From: Anthoceros angustus
Taxonomy: Eukaryota > Streptophyta > Anthocerotopsida > Anthocerotales > Anthocerotaceae
NCBI GenBank assembly: GCA_010909165.1
Contig: MU008169.1
Span: 744,001-808,000, forward strand
DNA: 64,000 nucleotides
Direction: 5' to 3'
Made by a program: the position numbers and the translations under genes. The notes under the pieces were generated by a model that did not search any database, had not been told where the DNA came from, and saw only the letters and a list, made by a program, of their open reading frames with translations. Below, piece by piece: positions 10,541 through 21,429 of this stretch (within the stretch, counting starts at the first letter, position 1; each line of letters starts with the position of its first letter).

Positions 10541-12430
10541 GGATGGGCGATTGATGAGATGGTGCTCAAGTACAAGTGAATTTACCTGAGAGATGGCGTT
10601 GAGGAAAATGAGCACATTCTTGGCGGGAGAAGCTGCGTGTTACCGTGATTGCAAGGATCAAATTTTGCAGATGCTCGGTCTCCGCGCAGGACCAGAGCTA
10701 AAAACTTTGAAAGGAGATGAAAGAGGCAATGTCCATTCGGCAAGCGGCTATCACATACAGTGGATGAAATGTTCAGCGAGTTTGTAGAGATGTTTCCGTA
10801 TCTTCCATAGAAAAAGATCCAGGAAATTGTCGAGATTCATCATCAAGCCCAATGAGCCCCTTAGGTCGGCGTCGAGATTAAGGCGGTTGGTAAAGGACAC
10901 ACAGTGAAGGCGATGCGGAAGCCGCATAAATCTACATGGCCCCGTAGAGCGGAGGAGGGTGATTGCTAACTTTCTCCACATGCGCATGGTGCAAAACTAT
11001 GAGTTGGAGCGGAGCTTATGAAATGGCGGAGGTCATGAAAGGAGACCGTGACGGTGCATATTGGGAAGAACATAATCTCGTCAAGGGCACCAGCATGCGC
11101 AAATACACAAAAGCTGAAGGACCTCCCATCGTGAATACCAAGGGAATGCTCTGGAGAAATTCACACCGCCAGGGCGTCCGACCCAGCGGTCAGTGGCACC
11201 AAGGCAACGGTAAAGTGCCTGCGATGCAGTGCGCACAAAACCTTTGAATGAGTTGGTGGAGCTAAGGAAAGGAGGTCTGGGGACTGTGCCGGAGGTCACA
11301 TGGAGGACATGTTGGCAAGCTCACCTGATTTAAGCCCAAAAGGAGGGATCTGGGTGACAAAAATAAAACTCGGTGGGTTACACTCGAAAGGCGCTTCTCG
11401 GGTGAGGTTCTGCAAGGCAATGGCAATGAATGCAACACACCAGAGTCGCAAACACACCTTTGGAGGAGTCGGATCAGAAGTACATTGATGACCATGGGTG
11501 GCCTGGTATGAAAGGTGACATTGTCATGGGGAAGTGTCAAAGGGAAAAGGATTAGGGAGAAATCAACTCAAATGCCACGGCCAGAGCGGGTGGAGGATCA
11601 TGAGTCCGGTGAACCCCTGAAGAAAATCGCCCCATGGAGCTCCCTCTGGAAAGGGCAATGGATATGCCCATGGTTAGCTTCGATCCGGGGTCAAGGTTGC
11701 CTTCAAGCGGGCAATGCACGGATGAAAAGGCATCCGCAAGGTCGACATAGTTGGGCTTACCGACAGTGGTGAACATTTGAAATCAGCTGCAGGAAAAGGG
11801 GCGTCGCCATGGTGGACAATCAAGGTCGAGAAGTCACAGCGATGGTGCCCAGAATGTGTCTTTGGTAGATACGGTGCGGATCCGATCGCTTGGTGCCCGT
11901 GTGCAGAAGGCACTCCAGCTATACGGAGACAAATTGAAGCCATGCAGTGCGATCTCCACGCCTCGGGTACCAAAGAGCAAGTGATGGGATCACTCGGGAT
12001 CCATCCGCTCTGACTCAAGCCAGCAAGGATGCCCGGTCATTGAGGTTGGTATCTAATGCAAGAAATTATGATGTGTTGCTTGGCTGACACCACGGACCGG
12101 CAATGGGAGTAGATCCATTGCACTCGGTGGCATTTTACGGCTGCGCGATGGTGACGGGACTTCTCACATAGCGAATTCCTCGGCATGAGGAGAAATGGTG
12201 AAAAGCAGGCGGTTGTTGGCGGTCACACATCACCCGCAGCTGAAGAGTGTCCAGTACAGTGTGGGAAAAACCCAAGAACCCGATGAGGAAGGACATTGGA
12301 TGATCACGGGACAAGTGCTTGCATGTATGTCAAAACCCGGCGGTTAGTACAGCGTTAGCGAAACGATCCGACAAGAGCGAGCCTGTGAGTGTCTCGTGAC
12401 CATGCCCAAGCGATCTTCCTAATCGGCGTT
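10540..12430 (+). other. Unassigned GC-richer single-copy segment
   Basis: This stretch has no copy elsewhere in the window, is richer in G on the plus strand and looks formerly coding. Short open frames at 10593-10787, 11300-11488 and 11777-12013 do not join into a protein I recognise. The last contains a cysteine/tryptophan-rich patch (WCPECVFGRYGADPIAWCPC). It could be a decayed retroelement internal region or host gene remnant. No LTR, poly-A or TIR is visible at its edges. Confidence 0.3.
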
Positions 12431-12559
12431 TCAATGAAATTTTAATGGCGATTTTACACACAATTACCGATAAATTGTTATTTGCACCTGGTAGTCATGT
12501 ATGCGTAAGTGAACCGGTATTTAAACCTCTTTTACGCTGTACTATCTATGATGGTTCTT

Positions 12560-12635
12560 CCATCCTTAGTGGACATAAATAAAGTTGTTGTTGTTGTATA
12601 TAAAGTTGTTGTTGTTGTTGTTGTAGAACAATGTC
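12560..12635 (+). repeat. (GTT)n tract, possible RTE/SINE 3' tail
   Basis: ATAAATAAAGTTGTTGTTGTTG is followed by a second GTT run. TTG-type tails terminate several plant SINEs and RTE-type LINEs. The upstream body is not recognisable. Confidence 0.5.
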
Positions 12636-12639
12636 CACT

Positions 12640-12780
12640 AGAACAATGTACACACAATGTCCGGGGTTCGATTCCCGGCCAATGCAACTTGCGTACTCAA
12701 AAGTTCTACAACGTTGCCATTTTATCGATTTCAGATAATAAATCTGGTATCCTGTGTTACTTGCTTCCATAACGCCAGCG
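12640..12780 (+). mobile_element. tRNA-derived SINE-like fragment
   Basis: B box GGGGTTCGATTCCCGGCC (12662-12679) has good tRNA character. The 3' end TTTCAGATAATAAATCTGGTAT is shared with 25885-25910 and 45850-45870. The A box is lost or replaced by the GTT tract. Confidence 0.6.
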
Positions 12781-13277
12781 ATTGAAAGCAGTCGGATCCA
12801 GTGCCTTGCGGATCACAGTTAGCGAGCAACCAGCTGAAAAGAACCCTACGCACAGGACGAAATATGTGGGGGCCTCCTCCTGCAGCAACTCCAGGCATGC
12901 CACGCTATGCATAGCATGCCCAGCCGGCCATTCCATGCACAATGGCCAGCTTGCCAGTGCAGTGCCTGTGAATAGGCTGAGTGCAAGTCAGTCAAATTCA
13001 TGTGAGCTCACCGGTTGTGCTGAGCTCAAGCTTCCCAGAGTTGGTCTGCTTGGCTGCAGTGCCTGTGACCTTTTCATCAGCTGGTACCAAGCTCGGGCAT
13101 CACAGTTAGGGGCTGAGGTGAAGGCTGGAACTAGCTGGCCACATCTGCCGATAGCATCCCTCAAGACGCAATATGTATGACAGCAACAGAGGTTTGGGAG
13201 CTCCCCATTTCTTTCAACCTCAATTTAACCAAAGCCAGAGACCTCAGCAGCATTGCCTTCACCACAGGCTAAAGTTG
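12780..13277. other. Host-locus flank and CLASSY 3' region
   Basis: 12780-12960 resembles the block following SINEs elsewhere (ATTGAAAGCAG, CAGCCGGCCATTCC). 12985-13277 is the CLASSY 3' flank also found at 3890-4235 and 22080-22345. No open gene. Confidence 0.5.
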
Positions 13278-16200
13278 TCAGTGCCTTCTGGCGATATATA
13301 GCCTGTCCAGGTGTCTCCTTACAGCATTGGACTGAAAGAACTCATCTGCACAGTTAACTGGATCACTCACTTCCTGGTCGCTGTTGTCAACGATACCTTC
13401 AGTCCCGAAGAGATTGACGGATATCCATTCCTTGTCTAAGGCTTGGCGGCGATTTTCTGGCTCGGTCGTATTTGCTGCAACCAGGTGATACGCAATCACC
13501 TTCTTCTCTTGGCCAACGCGGAAAGCCCGGCTCACCGCTTGGCGAGTGACGCTGGGGTTAAAGACGGGTTCCAACAGTATGATCCTGAGGCTGCAGTAAG
13601 GTTTTACACCTTCTCCACAAGCCTTGATAGAGGCCAGAAGAACCCTCGAAGGGTCGTTCTTGTCATTGAACCTCTTGATGGTACCATTTCTTAGGGTGGC
13701 TTTGCCATTAACAAGCAGAACTTTGTCTCCCAAGGCCCAGCTCTTGTGCTTTTGTAGGACCTCCTGTATATATTCCAGAGGTTTTGAGCATACTGCTGAA
13801 AATAATAAGCTTTTCTCCTGCCTTGTCAGAGATAGGATCTCCAAAACGAAATCAGCTTTCACACCCTTACCGGGAGTCGAGGCTGTTCCGTCGAGATCAG
13901 GAAACTCAGAGGTGTCCTGGTATCGTCAGGACAGAGGACGGGTGAACAGTCACCAATGTTGTACCTGATGTAAGGCTAAACTTGGAACTTTTACCGCCAC
14001 ACTTTGACTGCACTTTTGCCACCAGGTCCGCTTGCAAAGGCTGTAGCTTCAGATGAACAACAAACTCCTGTAGTCCTGGAAGAGACTTCAGGTCAGCACC
14101 TTCATGAGAGTCTACAAAGGAAGTCAGATTTCGAATGTTCTGGATACCCTCATGGATAGCGTCTACATGCAGTCCTCGTGATAGATTTACATTTGGACTT
14201 CCAAAATTCTTCCCACTTTGTCCCATTTGTCTACCATTGCCTGGGTTATCATGCCACCATTGCGCAGTCTGTCATTCTCCTGCTCCTTCTCCAGTTCCAT
14301 CCGCTTTTGTGAAAACCCTGGATCATTCCCCAAAAATTCCGGCTTCACAAAACTAAGTATCTGGTATAACTCCATGAAGTTATTCTGAAATAAAGTGCCA
14401 CTCAGTATCACCCTGTTCATTGTCTTCACCTTCTTCAAGGCCTGCAGGACATTGGTATCTTCATTGCGTACAAAATGTCCTTCATCCAAGACTACCAGAT
14501 CAGGAGTCCCTAGAATATTGCTAAGTTCATCATGCTGGGCTCCTCCTTGTGAATGATCCGGCTAGCGATGTTGTAACGATCAAGACACTTTTCTCTGCCT
14601 CCCATTGATGAAGAATCTCTCTACGACGTTTCTCCACATCGTGTGTCTCAGTGGACTTGTCATACACAGTGAGAATCTTGATATCCCTCATTCCATCTAT
14701 GGAACTCATCCTTCCAGGGTTCCACCATCACTTTTGGAGCCACAATCAGCACCTTCTTGGCTGGATAGGTAGTGAGTAAGCCTTTCACAAAGGCTATCAT
14801 CAAGAACGTTTTTCCTGTTCCTGGAGCATGTTGAAAAACATCCTCCTCTGCCATCCAGAGACTTGACAAGGAATTGAAATCCTTTCACCTGATGTTCCTT
14901 CATCTTGGGCATGAAATGAGGAGGAGGAATCTTCACCTTCAGCCTTTGAATTGGCCTTTCTTCAGCTTCTGACCTACAAGGGCCGAGGTTGCTGAATATC
15001 TTATCTTCCTCAAGAAATCCTCATGCTCATCGCTGCGTTTTTGTCTTCCCTTGGCCTGCAGACATGGCCACAAACTCCTTCAAACAGAGTGAAGCACCTC
15101 CACAAAAGATGTCTAATTGAAGCTCACAGACGCAGGATATGCAAACTTTCAAACGAATGGGCAACAGTAGTGCTTACAGTCCGGAGGGAGCGAACTCCAC
15201 ACTCATAGCAGCTTTCACATGACCATAGAGAGCAGACTTGGCCACATTCTGAATTTCGTTCATAGTCATGTATACAGCCGACCGGTTTCTGCTGTTGCTC
15301 CGTTTCAATAGGTGCAGGCTGACAACAATGCACGTTCACCGTTATGAATAGTTCAGCAAACGCGGTTTTCAGAATGTGCTACTCAAAGGTAACCAAAGCA
15401 AAGTTGCTGTTACCTTTCCAAGCGCTTCAACCAACGCAGCGTCTCTCCAGAGTTGTGCCATCTCATCTTCCATGGCCTTGGCCTTGGTCTCTGTGTCTGA
15501 CATATCTGTGCTCTCTGATACATATGTCCTTTCCTCGTCAGGAAGGTCTTGGAGGAAAGTTGGAGCCTGGACTCGGACTGGGTCTGGAGTCTTCGGACCC
15601 TTGGTTGGAGATTTAGTCTGAGCCTCCAAACTTGGAGCCTGGACTGGAACACTGGCTCGGGCTAAGCCCTTCACCTTTGCCTGACCCGTGGTGTTGGCTT
15701 CAGCTGACCCCATTCCAACCTGCAACTCCTGTACAGCAAGAGGCCCGCCTGCAGAACCTTGAGAACCTTCCAGAGAGAGCTGCGTCATTGGACTGGCTAC
15801 AGCTCCCCCTATACTGTCATCAGGAGGTACCCGGTTTGGCCGACTATTTCTGACAAGCAAAGGATCCTGAGCACTGCGGCCAAAGTGCAAAGCATCATGA
15901 AACCTCCAACGGACGGAAAATTCACCACGGCCAGTCAGGAGCGGAATAGCATGCTCGTGGACCCGGAAAGCGACTCTGTGCACTGAGGGCTCATAAGTAC
16001 GAACCGGCTCCAGAGGGACAAGGTTCTGAGCACCCAGGCTGACAGCGCTGCTTGGCGGGTGGATTGATGTTGGAGGAATACTGTCAGGCACAATCACATG
16101 GGATGAGGTCCTCCAGCCCGGAGAGGACAACGGAACAGGTCCAGCAGTATACTCTTGACTGTGGTCCGGACATGCCAGCCCAGAGCTCTGAATTTGTAAG

Positions 16201-16560
16201 GCGGAAGTAGGGGAATTCGAGTCCTTCCCAGGTGCATCCACTCCCGCCTGCGGGACTGCCGAGGGCGTCCTCCCGTCATTACCCACAGAGAGTGTTGGAT
16301 GGTCCAAACGACGACATTGAGGAGCTGGCTGGGATGCCTCATCAAGCTTGGGCAGATTGTTTCTAAAGGACAAAGGGACACTCTGGGCATTGAAACAGGA
16401 AGGCTCATCTTCATCATCTAAGCAGATAATCTCTGGGGCACGAACAACACTACCAGGCTGCAGGGATCCAGGGCAAGGTACAGAAATGGTTACAGGAGGA
16501 AGGTTAAATTGCCGCAGCCGCTCACACCCCGAAATTCTGGCAAGTCTTAATTTTTTTCTC
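13278..16560 (-). pseudogene. CLASSY/DRD1-like SNF2 helicase, most complete copy
   Basis: From 5' (right) to 3': an N-terminal stretch with EIICLDDEDEPSCF (16400-16470) and a Pro/Ser-rich open frame (15369-16373); a zinc-ribbon-like segment with HDYERNSE, GQVCSLCGH and C..C (15130-15340); KMKEHQVKGFQFLVKSL; Walker A HAPGTGKTFL and IVAPKVMVEPW (14660-14936); DEGH box and motif III SGTLFQNNFMELYQILSFV (14187-14489); Helicase_C with KPLEYIQEVLQKHKSW and motif VI SRAFRVGQEKKV, ending in EEVSDPVN-like residues (13278-13862). These belong to the plant CLASSY/DRD1 clade, which helps target Pol IV/V for RNA-directed DNA methylation. The order is complete, but there are frameshifts near 15360, 15120, 14640 and 13900. 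It could be an expressed gene with sequence errors, or a decayed one. An LTR-element fragment lies just upstream. Confidence 0.85.
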
Positions 16561-16566
16561 AGGTGA

Positions 16567-17767
16567 TCAATTCCACCTTCGTGAGACCTCTTCCGTCCCT
16601 GCCTCTCGGAACCTGCTCAAGCAACCGAGGTCAGCCCCGCTCACCACCGGCCTGAACAAAACCAAATCAACAGGCTGAGAAATGCACGCACCAGTCAATC
16701 CTGTTGTGTCCCACAGCGCCACGTCCAGGTCTGGCTGATCGTCTATCTTGCTGGCAGCAGCCCCCTGCATTGCAGGCGCCGGGGTCCAGGCCTGGCCAGC
16801 CTGCTGCTGATTCCCGAGCAAGGGCAGGTGATGACAGGAGGAGGACAAATCCATGAGCCCCGTGCAAATACCCCGAGGCTGGCTCCAGGAATGGTAATGC
16901 AATCTGGACCCAACCTCCCACAGATCCCCTCCCTTCCCCTTACCAGACAAACTCCTCCCTACCCAGCAGAAAACCGACAGCAAGGCAGGAAGAGAGAAGG
17001 CACAGCCAAAACGAGGAGACACTGGCAGGTACAAAAAAACACCACCCCCGGACCTGGGAGCATAGAATTTGCACAACAGCAGGAAGGATTGCCTTGTGAC
17101 AAGCAGGAAAGAAAATAAGCAACCACAATCCAGCACACAAGCGGAAGCAAGAAAACAGACCGGATAAGAAAATAAGCAACCACAATCTGGACAGCACACA
17201 AGCGGAAGCAAGAAACCAAGCAGGGTAAAAAGAAGCAACCCTGATCCAGCACACAAGCGGAAGCAAGAAATGGAGCAGTGAGCAACCAGGTGTCCGAGCA
17301 GTCACAATCGGCAGCTCTGGGCAGCAATTACAGCCCAGGCCCGCAGCCTCAGGAGGCACAAGAGTAAGAGCAAGAGCAAGATCAGGGAGCTGCACTGGTG
17401 CAACGCAAGAGCAATCGAGCGAGCTGGGGGCAGCAGATCTCGAAGGGCAGAAGCAGCAGAAGCATGGGCCGCCACAGTCGCAGCAGAGAACGCGCAATGG
17501 CAACAAGAAGTAATGTCCTTGGCGCCGGACTCCTGACACCATGTGGTAAGTTAAAAAGGCGTGGGAAATTCCGGGGTTAAATCCTGCATTGCAGTGCGGC
17601 CATTGGATGTCATTGTCAACACGTGCCAAATAAGCTGGTGTCCTTGGGACGAGCATTGCAACGGATAACTGCTTCCGCTGCTTCAAAACCTCCCGTTGAT
17701 GTCTGCCACAGGCAACAAGGATGGGAGTCGAGGAGAAGGGAAGGGAAGGGAAGGTTAGCAAGCAACA
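16567..17767 (-). mobile_element. 5' fragment of an LTR retroelement
   Basis: On the minus strand a putative 226 bp LTR (17767 to 17542) runs TGTTGCTTGCTAACC...TTACCACA. It is followed at once by a primer-binding-site-like TGGTGTCAGGAGTCC (17541-17527), similar to the initiator-Met tRNA complement. The internal part continues to about 16567 with a hydrophobic, Cys-rich frame that is mostly a tandem-repeat translation. No gag or pol domain or second LTR was found. It sits directly 5' of the CLASSY-like copy and may have separated it from its promoter. Confidence 0.5.
17115..17290. repeat. Tandem repeat of about 58 bp, three units
   Basis: Three units share AGCACACAAGCGGAAGCAAG and AAGCAACC, inside the LTR-element internal region. 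Confidence 0.8.
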
Positions 17768-18110
17768 TTGCGAGCTCGGGTGCAGGTTGAGGACTTACGT
17801 ACCGTGAAAAAATACCGATGCTTGCCCGCAATCCCAAGGTCGCTCCTTGGATGCAACCACGCCTCAATGGAGGCAATTTGGGCCTCATGGCTCAAAGCCG
17901 TGACGGAGCTGACCTGTTCATCTTGGCAAAGTTTCATGGAGATGGCATCGACCACTTGAAATACAAAACAAGACTTTGCCAGTATGACAATGAAAATGTT
18001 GAAGAGCTCCGTTGGCGTCCATGGAGCCCCGTCGATGCCGTAAAGGGAAGAATGCTTTCAAGCCTCACGTTAGTCACACTCCGGCTGGTGGGTGTGACCA
18101 ACTCCAAGTT
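17768..18110 (+). other. Unrecognised sequence upstream of LTR
   Basis: Open for 104 residues on plus (17818-18132), but no family is recognised and the end runs into the ACAACA spacer. It may be the element's insertion flank or more of a retroelement. Confidence 0.25.
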
Positions 18111-18420
18111 ACCACGACATCCCACTACATAATCATTACAAGACGCAAGCTACAACAAGAGTAGTTGTAATAGAGAGCTGGTCCAACACAAGTTACCACA
18201 ACACAAGTTACCACAACACAACGTGACTTTCTACAACACAACGTGACTTTCTACAACACAACGTGACTTTCTACAACACAACGTGACTTTCTACAACACA
18301 CGAACAATCAAGAGGTGCTACAACACAAGTTACCACAACACAAAGTCTCTTCATGGAAGGGGCGTCCCCTTGCAGAAGGGGCTTGAGAAACATGAGAACT
18401 GAAGAACATATCGTGTTTTA
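18111..18420. repeat. ACAACA-rich spacer with a 20 bp x4 tandem repeat
   Basis: Collinear with 5810-6080. Within it, 18221-18300 holds four perfect copies of the 20-mer ACGTGACTTTCTACAACACA, present once at 5920-5940. This is a recent local expansion. Confidence 0.9.
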
Positions 18421-18426
18421 TAACAT

Positions 18427-18635
18427 TGGTAGGCCGCCGGAAGTTCTCGGGAAGTGTTTTAGGGTTGGTAGGCACCGGAAGTTCTCGCAAAGTGTTTTAG
18501 GGTTGGTAGGCACCGGAAGTTCTCGCAAAGTGTTTTAGGGTTGGTAGGCACTGGAAGTTCTCGCGAAGTGTTTTAGGGTTGGTAGGCGCCTGTGGTTCCC
18601 GAGAAGTGGTTTAGGGTTGGTAGACGGCCTCAAGT
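18427..18635. repeat. 38-39 bp TTTTAGGG minisatellite, five units
   Basis: The same unit as at 6107-6275, with five copies here. Units 2 and 3 are identical. Confidence 0.9.
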
Positions 18636-20300
18636 TGTTTGTGAGTTTTTTGTGAATTTACGATATAAGGATGAAAGCAGGGCGAAGGTTTTTGGTGGAG
18701 ATATTTTGTAATCAGTATGGGCTAGGAGATTTTGTAGACTTAGAGGTGTTTCAAAGTCTCAACACTCAACACCATTCAACACTCAAGTCTCAACACTCAC
18801 CATTCAACACTCAAAGTTTCAAAACTTTGAGTGTTGAATGGTAAATGACGACTTATTTGTTATAGGGTTGATGAAAGGAATCCTTACTTCGACTAATCAA
18901 ATCTCTCACCTCATGCCTCTACCACTTTGACTTGCCTTCTCACTAGTGAAAGTTTTCTATGTAATCTAAATATATGTAGATATCATTATCTAGTTATAAT
19001 ATAATCATATATTTTTTAATATAACTTATCCTTATATATCATATTATCATACTGAATTACCAATAATGACAAAAAGAAAATCTAATCGATATGCAGCTAC
19101 GAAAGCAAATATATCAGTATATGATATATAGATGGTTAACATTTATCACAAAACACTAGTTTTACCTCTTCTTTTCTTATGGTAATGGGGGACCTTAAAT
19201 AAGGACATATTATTGAATAGGCATGTGGAGATAGGGCGAAACTATCTAGGATAAGACATAAAAACCTTGGGATCATAAATCATTTTGATATTCATCATCA
19301 CTAATTATCAAGACTATAAGGTTTTGAAGCCCATATGTGAATTACCCCTTTCTCGTAGATGCACTAGTATATGTTCAATTTCCTTTCAAGTTTCTTTCAA
19401 TTGTCTTTCAAGGTTTAAAGTTTAGAGTTGTCTTCTTTCATGCTAAAATTCGGTAGTAGTTTCTTCTTTCACGTTTCTTTCAATTTTCTTTCTTCATTAT
19501 TGTAGTTATTTAAAGATTCGGCAAGAGTCTTTACTTTAGGCCTCATTGTTTACATTGATGGTTCACACATGTCGAACAAAATTTGGAGTCATAATACTTG
19601 CCTTCAAGTAATAGAGATCTAAAGCCCAAATATAAATCACCTAAAGCACTACAAGCTGACATTGAAGTTTCTTTTTTTTTTAAGCACAAAAGAAGTTTCT
19701 CGGCATTCAAGGCTATGCTACGTTAACAACGTGAGAAAGGAACTGGAGACTAGCTTGGTAGCTTGGTTGAGATTGTCGATATATCTTTGAATGTGCTATG
19801 GATTCTCATCTAATTTATTTACAGAGCTCATGTCAATGAGAATCTTCTAGTGGTGGCATGGGCTTTGTAATTTACACTTAGGTATGATTCAACAAAAATT
19901 TAAGATGCTATGACGAAGAAAATAATTGGAGTGGGTTGCCTCGAAACCACGTATTTGGTACAACCGCTCCAGGCATATAATGGGTTCCTAAGTTTAAAGA
20001 AGGTCGATCTACTTCTAGCTCTTAAAATATATGAGTCTATGGCACCACAAATATCCCATGCATCCTTAGAGGGATTTTGATAACAATTAGAAAACCAAGC
20101 TATACCAAACCTGCAGCTTTCAAATAACAGTTTTGGCGTTTTGTGTACACGAAGCCTGAAAAGCATCCCTTGGTGGTGTTTGGTGTGATCTCGTGGTAGA
20201 GTGTTGCTTTTTCACAACGTGGATGCAGATCCGATTCCCAGCCAGAGTGTTCGCGTTCATGAAATAGAGGATATTTTACATTTGATCTAAGGTAATAAAT
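18636..20300. repeat. AT-rich dispersed repeat, copy 2
   Basis: Collinear with 6276-7900 over its full length, with small indels. Contains the perfect hairpin at 18799-18842 and ends in a SINE-like element. No gene. Confidence 0.9.
18799..18842. repeat. Perfect 44 bp palindrome
   Basis: 21-base arms with a 2-base centre, perfectly complementary. Paralogue at 6439-6482. Confidence 0.95.
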
Positions 20301-20312
20301 CTGGCATCTGGT
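20180..20312 (+). mobile_element. tRNA-derived SINE-like element
   Basis: A box GATCTCGTGGTAGAGTGTTG (20188-20207) and B box GATCCGATTCCCAG (20228-20241). The 3' end GGTAATAAATCTGGCATC is shared with other copies. It is followed by GTGAGCGGCTGCCAG..GGTTGAAAACGATTGATG, the same junction as at 3371 and 45874. Confidence 0.65.
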
Positions 20313-20379
20313 TTGCTGTGAGCGGCTGCCAGGGGTTGAAAACGATTGATGAAACAAAACCTACTTCTTGTTAGGGTCC

Positions 20380-21065
20380 TGAGCTTTGCAGATACCAGAC
20401 AGGTTTTTGAAAACTTAGTGGTGAATGCTGGGTATGCCCAACAATGGCAACAAGGGCTACGAAATGAGGCACTTGTTTCGTATGAACAAATGGAGCAGGA
20501 GGGCCTCATTTTGGCTGACCCATGTTACTTTCGCCTCTCTTCTCAAGGCCTGTACAAGCAGCGGAGTCATTCAGAATGAGAGGCAACTGTACTCACAGAT
20601 TATGGAAAGGCGACTGCTGGATAATGTCGTGTTGGGCATCTGCCTGCTGTCCAGGACATGACTGTATGCAAAATGTGGTGAACTGGAATATGCACGCCAG
20701 GTTTTTGACAGCTTGTCCGAAACGCATGTGGTGATATGGAATGCCCTGATTGCTGCCTGGTGTGCACTGCAAGAGGCGATCGTTGGTGTATGGGCAGATG
20801 GAGGAGGCGAGCCTCACTTTGACTGACAGAAGTTACCTTTGCTTGCCTTCTGAAGGCCTGTGGACGACGCACTGGTGCCTTAGAGAAGGGAGGGGCAGCT
20901 GCACTGATAGGTGGCCAACAGAGGAGTGCTGGGTGACTTACGCACCTGCCTGGTGGACATGTATGCAAAATGTGGTGCACTGAAAGCTGCCCGCTATCGT
21001 TTTGAAAGCTTGGGCGCAATGGATGTGGTGAAGGAAAAAGAAGATGCTCTTTTGTGGGCATGCTG
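20380..21065 (+). pseudogene. PLS-class PPR protein, degenerate
   Basis: Fragments in all three plus frames match plant organelle PPR repeats: RQVFENLV, AGYAQQ, EALVSYEQMEQEGLILAD, then CLVDMYAKCG-like and ARQVF-like remnants, VVYGQMEEA, TFACLLKACGRTGALEKG, a degenerate MYAKCGALK and finally [11 protein letters not shown] before a stop. PPR proteins bind organellar RNA. About three 35-residue repeats remain, frameshifted, with no start codon or organelle transit peptide. Related fragments lie at 26030-26330, 42753-43570 and 47880-48605. This copy lacks the transposons that interrupt the latter two loci. Confidence 0.85.
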
Positions 21066-21429
21066 AGGAGCTAGCTTTGGGGTTTGAATCTTGAACACTC
21101 CGCGTGCGACATCTCGAGTGGTATCCTAAAGTCTAAGCATGTGCAGTGTCTGCCACAGTTTCACGGAGATCATGTCAAGGCTTGAACAGAGAGACACGAG
21201 AAGGGCGAAGAGATCGTATGAGGCAGGGAGCGAAGGGCTGAGTCCGGATGTGATTGGGCTCAGCTCTCCGTTCAGTCGTTGAGGATGCGAGGATAAGTCC
21301 GGATGGGATTGGCAGAGGTGGGCAACCACGCGAATCCGCCCGATCTTATCCAGACGTATTCTCGCTTTCTCAAACGTTTAGCGAAGAGCTGGGCCCGCAT
21401 TTTTCCGATGATTTAGACTAAGTGATAAG
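21066..21429. other. Uninterrupted copy of the host locus (empty sites)
   Basis: Collinear with the two flanks of the large insertions: GTGTCTGCC..AG (21146-21158), ATCATGTCAAGGCTTGAACA (21169-21188) and GATTGGGCTCAGCTCTCCGT (21251-21270). In the palindrome arms copia sits at CACAG/CATAG (21154-21158), and the 9 kb TIR element sits close to 21215-21240. No insert is present here. Contains a hairpin at 21287-21372. Confidence 0.85.
21287..21372. repeat. Imperfect inverted repeat GAGGATGCGAG..AAGTCCGGAT
   Basis: GAGGATGCGAGGATAAGTCC pairs with GATCTTATCCAGACGTATTCTCGC.. about 45 bases downstream, with few mismatches. A better-preserved copy is at 63713-63806 (24 bp arms) and another in reverse at 27405-27510. 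It may be a small fold-back element. Confidence 0.6.

Noticed and set aside
16567-17256. A 229-residue membrane protein on the minus strand
   Set aside because: The hydrophobic Cys-rich translation comes largely from a 58 bp tandem repeat inside an LTR-element fragment.
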